A stretch of 64,000 bases of DNA, taken from Chelatococcus composti. Its GTDB lineage: Bacteria; Pseudomonadota; Alphaproteobacteria; Rhizobiales; Beijerinckiaceae. The notes beneath the pieces are model-generated. The model saw only the letters and a program-made list of their open reading frames with translations, had not been told where the DNA came from and searched no databases. Shown here piece by piece: positions 59,295 to 64,000 of this stretch. The first letter of the stretch is position 1. Each line of letters starts with the position of its first letter. Both the position numbers and the translations under genes were made by a program. The DNA lies in contig NZ_JACHEH010000005.1 of NCBI RefSeq assembly GCF_014201415.1, positions 248,001 to 312,000 on the forward strand, given 5' to 3'.

Positions 59295-61664
59295 TCAGGC
59301 GGCCGGCATGAGACGCAGGACGGCCTCGGTGCCTTCGTCCACCGCCTGGCGGGAGTAGCGTAGCGGGTGGTAGTTGCCCCGCCGCCAGTCCTCCGCCATG
59401 TCGGAGAAATGCGGTGAGCCCGGCTCGCCGGACTGTCCTGCCAGCGCCACGAAGACGCTGTTGTCCCAGGCCCCCACATCCATCACGAGGCGCAGGGAGG
59501 GACCGGTGATGATGCCGAAGTCGCTCGCACGGTAGGGCCCGTAGTTGGGGCTTGAGCTGCTGCCGCCCACGGGAAGGCGCGGGACCGAGAGGCGTTCGGC
59601 CTTGTCCGGGAACAGGGGCGCGAGCGGATGGACCAGCTTCAGGCCGTGCAGGTCGCCCCAGCGCCAGGCAGAGCTGTCGGGGCCGAGCGTCTGGCGGAGG
59701 TCCTGCCAGGCTGCAGCGAGTGTGCGTGCCAGCAAGGCGTCGCGCGTCTCCACCGGCGCCGTGTCGAACCAGTTTTCGGGCGTCTCTATGACTTCCGCGA
59801 TGCTCTGCACGTCGTAGGGCATCAGCAGTGCGTGCGTGGCGTCGTCCGCGCCGAAGGCGCGGCCGATCTCCCGCTTCAGGTGCCGCGTCATCCAGAACTC
59901 GAACAGGGCCGCCTGCGGACTGTCCTCCGAGGCCCAGCCGTCCCAGCCGGCGAGCAGCGCCCGGGCGCTCTCGGCCGGACCTTCGAAGGCGCCGATACCG
60001 GCAAGAACGGCGCAGATGCGCCTGCCGATCTCGGAATGCACGTCGTTCTGCAGCCGGCAGGATCCGGCGATGTCGTGCCTGTCCGATGCGGCCAGCACCG
60101 CGTGAATGCGCTCGGAGCGGCTGCGGTCGAGCCACTCGAAGCCGATTTTCACGCCGGTCTCCTCCCAGCCCTCCGGCAGGTTCATCTCATTTGCGGTGGC
60201 GATGAACCCGCACGGCGGATTGACCTTGACCGGCTGCTGGCCGGGCTGGAGGAAGCCGGCCCACTCGTAGCGGCCGTCACCGGGAACGGGCAGCAGGCCG
60301 TTCCAGTTGGGCCGGACCGGAACCGCGCCGGAGGGATGCCAGGCAATCGTGCCGTCGGTGTCTGCATAGAGGTGGTTGACGGACGGGGTGCCCCAGTTCG
60401 CGAGCGCCTGGACGTAGCCCGCATAGTCGCGGGCCTGCATGACCTTGAGGCTGCCCATGTAGGGCGCCATGCCGGGCTCGGTCCACACCGTGCGCAGGGC
60501 ATAGGCGCGCCCCCTCTCCGGCGCCTCGGCGATGACCGGGCCGTGCCGGGTGAAACGCAGGACCCGCTCCACGGGCTCGCAGCCTCGCACCTCGAAACGC
60601 TCGACGCGTTCCTGCATCTCCTCCCATCCGTCGCCGTAGCGGTAGCGGGTGGGCGCGGCCGGGTCCGTCTCGTAGACATAGACGTCCTCCTGATCGCCGC
60701 CGAAGATCGTCAGCGAATAGGCGAAATGCTCGTTGTGGCCGAGTGACACCCCCGGCACGGCCGGCTCGCCCATGCCGATGACGTCGAGGCCCGGCATGGT
60801 GAGGTGCACCATGTACCGGAGGGCCGGCAAGGAATGGGTCCGGTGCGGATCGCTCGCCATGATTGGGCGGCCCGTCGCCGTTCGCGAGGCCGAGATCGCC
60901 CAGTTGTTCGACCCTTCCGAGTCCGCGGCGCGCACAACCTCGCCGAGGGGCGTCACCCGGCGCCAGAGGTGGGCGTCGGCCACCGTCGCGGCCAGCCGCT
61001 CGGGGGTGAACGTCACCGGCGCCGTCGCCAGCGCGAACGTGTCGAGAATGGAGAGCGGGATGTCGGCAAGGTCGAGGCCTTCCGGAACGGTGGGCGAGAC
61101 CTTGGGCTCGATCTTGCGGCGCAGCGCATCGAGGCGCTCGCCGCCCTTGGCCATCACGTTGGCGCGGATCACTTCCGACATGCCGTTGCGGGTCAGGCAA
61201 TGGCTGCGGATGCGGACGACATCTTCCGGCTGCCAGCGCGCCGGGCGGGTGTTCATCAGCGTGAATTCTTCCGGCAGCGGCGCTTCGCCGGCCTCTATCT
61301 GCGCTATGCGCGCATTGATGCCCCGGACGAAGGCGGTGCAGATGTCCCGCGCGTCGGGCCCGTAGGCGGCCCACTCCGCCTCCATGTCTCCCGAGTAGAG
61401 GAAGAGCCGCGCCGCCCGGTCCTGCTCCAGGTAGCCCGGCCCGAAATCGGCCGACAAAAGGCCGAGGCCGCGCTTGCGCCAGAGGTCGATCTGCCACAGG
61501 CGGTCGCGCGCCGCGTTCCAGCCTTGGGCGAAGAACAGGTCGTGCTTTGTTTCGGCCCGGATATGGGCAACGCCTTGCCTGTCGATGGCGATTTCGACGG
61601 GCCGTTCGAGACCGGCCAGCACGAACGAGGCCCCGGGATGCTTCGGTTGAGCGGCGTTACCCAT
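59295..61664 (-). CDS. Penicillin acylase family Ntn hydrolase
   Basis: This 789-residue proenzyme autoprocesses into alpha and beta chains. The N-terminal nucleophile of the beta chain is Ser252 in DSEGSNNWAIS, giving an alpha part plus spacer of about 250 residues and a beta chain of about 538. VEIAIDRQGVAHIRAET and FFAQGWNAARDRLWQID start the alpha chain as in the family; HRTHSLPALRYMVHL follows the nucleophile. The ATG at 61664 has AGAGGAG upstream. Unlike many penicillin G acylases it has no signal peptide, so it should act in the cytoplasm. With the ABC importer it probably deacylates an imported N-acyl compound. Confidence 0.92.
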   Translation of the reverse strand: MGNAAQPKHPGASFVLAGLERPVEIAIDRQGVAHIRAETKHDLFFAQGWNAARDRLWQIDLWRKRGLGLLSADFGPGYLEQDRAARLFLYSGDMEAEWAAYGPDARDICTAFVRGINARIAQIEAGEAPLPEEFTLMNTRPARWQPEDVVRIRSHCLTRNGMSEVIRANVMAKGGERLDALRRKIEPKVSPTVPEGLDLADIPLSILDTFALATAPVTFTPERLAATVADAHLWRRVTPLGEVVRAADSEGSNNWAISASRTATGRPIMASDPHRTHSLPALRYMVHLTMPGLDVIGMGEPAVPGVSLGHNEHFAYSLTIFGGDQEDVYVYETDPAAPTRYRYGDGWEEMQERVERFEVRGCEPVERVLRFTRHGPVIAEAPERGRAYALRTVWTEPGMAPYMGSLKVMQARDYAGYVQALANWGTPSVNHLYADTDGTIAWHPSGAVPVRPNWNGLLPVPGDGRYEWAGFLQPGQQPVKVNPPCGFIATANEMNLPEGWEETGVKIGFEWLDRSRSERIHAVLAASDRHDIAGSCRLQNDVHSEIGRRICAVLAGIGAFEGPAESARALLAGWDGWASEDSPQAALFEFWMTRHLKREIGRAFGADDATHALLMPYDVQSIAEVIETPENWFDTAPVETRDALLARTLAAAWQDLRQTLGPDSSAWRWGDLHGLKLVHPLAPLFPDKAERLSVPRLPVGGSSSSPNYGPYRASDFGIITGPSLRLVMDVGAWDNSVFVALAGQSGEPGSPHFSDMAEDWRRGNYHPLRYSRQAVDEGTEAVLRLMPAA

Positions 61665-61736
61665 TACGGCTCCTCTGCCTGCGCAATGACCACGGCGACA
61701 CGTTATGTCGAACTCCGAAGCCACCTCAAGGCGAGA

Positions 61737-61753
61737 GTATTTCTGTGAAATAC
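61737..61753. promoter_or_regulatory. Perfect 17-bp dyad upstream of the acylase gene
   Basis: GTATTTC-TGT-GAAATAC is a perfect inverted repeat, seven bases each side, 73 bases upstream of the acylase start codon. Its size and symmetry fit a dimeric regulator such as the IclR protein at 58485, although the half-sites are not identical to those at 58382-58414. Confidence 0.5.
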
Positions 61754-61906
61754 GGCCGCACCGTAAAATGATGCAAGTTTGCCGGTGCCGGAGACGCGCG
61801 GCTGCTCGCCGAGGCGAAAGGATGCTCGGCGGCCATGGCCAGCACCGGCCGGTGGAGAGGAAAACGCGCTGCGACAGTCAGGCGCCGGAAGGTCGCCGCT
61901 GAGGGG

Positions 61907-64000
61907 TTACCAGACGACCCTCATGCCCACGCGCCCGCCATAGCCGTGGCCCCTGGCCGAGCCGAGGGCGAAGCGGACGTCACCGGAGGCGAACGCGCTG
62001 ATGCTGTCGGTGATGCGGCCGGACAGGCCCGCTTGGAGCTGCCCCCAGGTGCCGCCCACGTCCGCGGGCAGGCTCACGGCGTTGAGGCCGGCGAGGCTGC
62101 TGAAGGTCGTGTTCACCTTGCCTCCGAAGCTGTGCCACAGGTTGGCGCGCGTCCAGGCGGTGAGGTGCCGGCCATCCTCCAGCTCCCAGCTTCTTGTGAG
62201 CCGCGCGCCGAGACGTCCGTGGAGGAGGTCGGTATCTTCATAGGCAACGAGGCCGAAGCGGTCGGTGCCGCTGTCGATGGACACGCGCTGGTAGACGAGC
62301 TGCGCCTGCGGCTCCAGCGCCCATCCGCCGCCGAGGCTGATCGGCTGGCCACCCTCCAGGGAGGCGGCGAGGCCCCATCCGGCGGTGGAGAGCGTTTCGC
62401 CAAAGAGCGACTTCGCCTTGATGTCGGCATACCAGGTGCCCTGAAGGACGGCATCAAGGTACCAGCCGAATGCGCCCGTCCGGGTCCAGTAGGCGCCCAG
62501 CGAATAGCCGCTGACGTCGGTCGAGCCGGCCTTGCCGCCGTAGACCCCGCGAACGTGGCTCTGCATGAGCCCGGCGCCGAAATAGAAGCCCGCGTTGTCG
62601 CGCGCGCCGTCTGCATGCTCCCGGTGGAGCAGGTCGAGCCCCGCCTGCAGTCCCGCCTGACTGGAGTCGTAACTCGGGCCATGGCGGTAGAAGCGGGCGG
62701 TGCGGGAGGCGAGGTCGTTGCCGCCATAGCCGGCGGCGCCGCGCTCGCCGAAAATGCGACCCCAGCCGTAGGTGCGGCCGGTGCAGGCTGCGCGGTCTGC
62801 CGAGGCTTCAGCGCGCGGGAAGCGCCGCGCCTCGTCGTCGCACGCGGCGGGCCCGGCGGGTGCAGACAGACCGGGATCCGTGGACGGCTCGCCCCTGCGG
62901 TCATGGTAGGTGCCGAGCATCGCCAGGCCGAGGCTGTCTGCCAGCGCCGGCACGACCATGTTGACGGGAACCTCGGGGCGGTAGTTCGGAATTTCGGACG
63001 GGTCGCCCGTCTGGCCGAGACGATCAGCGTGCTGCGCAGATACCAGTTGCCGTCGGCGGCGTCCGCGCCGACGCCGTTATGGTAGAGCAGATACTCGTAG
63101 GCGCCGGCGGCGACGCGGCTGCCGAGGGTGAAGACGCCCGGAGCGGAGGCGGTCTTGTCGCGCACCTCCACAAGCTCGATGCCGTTGCCGGTCGTCAGGG
63201 TGCCGGAGAGGCTCGGGTCGATGCCGACATGGATGCGTGCGGGCGCCGATCCGAGCCGCGTGCTGTCGACGATGAGCATGTCGGCATAGTTGTTGGTCGC
63301 GCCGCCGGGCTGGATGCCGTCGTTGAGCACGGCGTTGAGGAGGATCTGCCCGCCGTTGGCCACGAAGACGGACGAGCCGGGCGCGCCGCCGGCTGTTGCA
63401 TTGCTGGTGATGACCAGCGAATTGCCGATGGCCGGTCCGCGCAGGTCGAGGATGCCGCTGTGGTCGAACTCCCCGAGATTGACCAGCTGCCCCTGGACGA
63501 CGCCGTTACGGTTCAGGTTGTAGTACGACGCCTCGAGGGGGCGGCTGTCGAAGCCGGTCGTCGGAACGTAGTAGCCGGTCGGATCCGTGGCTGCCGCGTC
63601 GCTGGCCGGCGCAAGCCGCGTGAGGCCGGAATTGCTGAAGACGGACGTCAGCGGGTCGCCGAAGTCGGAGATGGCGACGCGCTTGGTGTCGCGCACGCCG
63701 TCGCCGTCCGTGTCGGCGAAATGGCGGATGTCGAAGAGGCCGCCGGCGAGATTGTCGAACCTATTTGTTCCGCCGGCGGCGAGCTCGACGAACCCGGTGA
63801 TTGTGCCGCTGTTGGCGATGGTCATATTGCCTGCGGGTGTTCCGCCCCCGCGCGTCGCGTCAATGACGGCGCGGTCCGAACCTGCGCCGATGCTGCCGGC
63901 ATTGACGAGGGAACTCGCCGCGGCCGCGCCCAGAATGACGCCGGCGGCAGGAGAGGCACTGTTCGGCCCGACGCCCTTGGCGGTATCCTGCCAGCCGCCC
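61907..64000 (-). pseudogene. Autotransporter, frameshifted and truncated at the window edge
   Basis: The minus-strand frame enters from the right edge, so the N-terminus is missing. From 64000 to about 63013 it encodes a passenger with GTNRFDNLAGGLFDIR, ITSNATAGGAPGSSVFVANGGQ and LSGTLTTGNGIELVEV repeats typical of pertactin-like beta-helices. Near 63013 one base is missing; the next frame reads SEIPNYRPEVPVNMVVPALADSLGLAMLGTYHDR and then a full autotransporter beta-barrel (GWGRIFGERGAAGYGG to the terminal GMRVVW). Restoring one base (GGCC to GGCCC on the minus strand) joins them exactly. It is either a recent pseudogene or a sequencing error. Confidence 0.85.

Noticed and set aside
1-64000. 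tRNA, rRNA, CRISPR arrays, insertion sequences, phage genes, integrases or att sites
   Set aside because: None was recognised on either strand; the accessory character of the region rests on gene content and local GC only.

Overview
The window is about two-thirds G+C, densely packed, and reads like a chromosomal accessory-rich segment of an alphaproteobacterium, most likely Hyphomicrobiales (Rhizobiales). The basis is codon and GC style, the fused TRAP permease, the ECF41 sigma factor pair, and the many IclR/LacI-controlled uptake and catabolism clusters. I cannot name a genus. No rRNA, tRNA, CRISPR, transposase or integrase was seen.

Layout. 1-5.0 kb: the end of a beta-propeller-like protein, galE, and a PAS-GGDEF-EAL c-di-GMP enzyme. 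5.2-13.4 kb: a catabolic cluster with a fused DctQM TRAP permease, DctP, two SDR dehydrogenases, an IclR regulator, an acyl-CoA ligase and a tandem PCC/DUF296 protein. 14.0-15.6 kb: a small ORF coupled to a globin-coupled chemoreceptor. 15.8-24.7 kb: a LacI regulator divergent from a complete sugar operon (binding protein, ATPase, two permeases, ketose 3-epimerase, FGGY kinase, class II aldolase), with a near-perfect operator at the divergent promoter. 24.7-26.1 kb: an ECF41 sigma factor coupled to a CxxC carboxymuconolactone decarboxylase-like protein, with its own ECF41-type promoter. 26.2-31.0 kb: a complete ytcA-mdtN-mdtO-mdtP type tripartite efflux operon.

31.3-43.2 kb is the most distinctive part. 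A cytoplasmic choloylglycine-hydrolase-type Ntn enzyme is followed by an AT-rich regulatory island and then gadB, gadC, glsA, a two-cysteine periplasmic protein with a TTG start, a ClC H+/Cl- antiporter, a Tat-exported amidohydrolase, an outer-membrane barrel protein, and an HdeD-like membrane protein fused to a His/Cys papain-fold-like domain. Together these look like an expanded acid-resistance island: glutamine to glutamate to GABA, a chloride/proton shunt, and several envelope proteins of unknown role.

43.2-49.7 kb: an MFS transporter, a diguanylate cyclase gene broken by an internal deletion or frameshift, a CBS protein, two alpha/beta hydrolases around a MerR regulator with a perfect operator, and a DosC-like globin diguanylate cyclase. 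49.7-61.7 kb: a second catabolic cluster (OYE flavoenzyme, two SDRs, NodB-type amidohydrolase, peptide-type ABC importer with fused DppD-DppF ATPase, divergent IclR, penicillin-acylase-family enzyme), with an 18-residue leader ORF coupled to dppB. 61.9-64.0 kb: an autotransporter carrying a one-base frameshift and running off the right edge.
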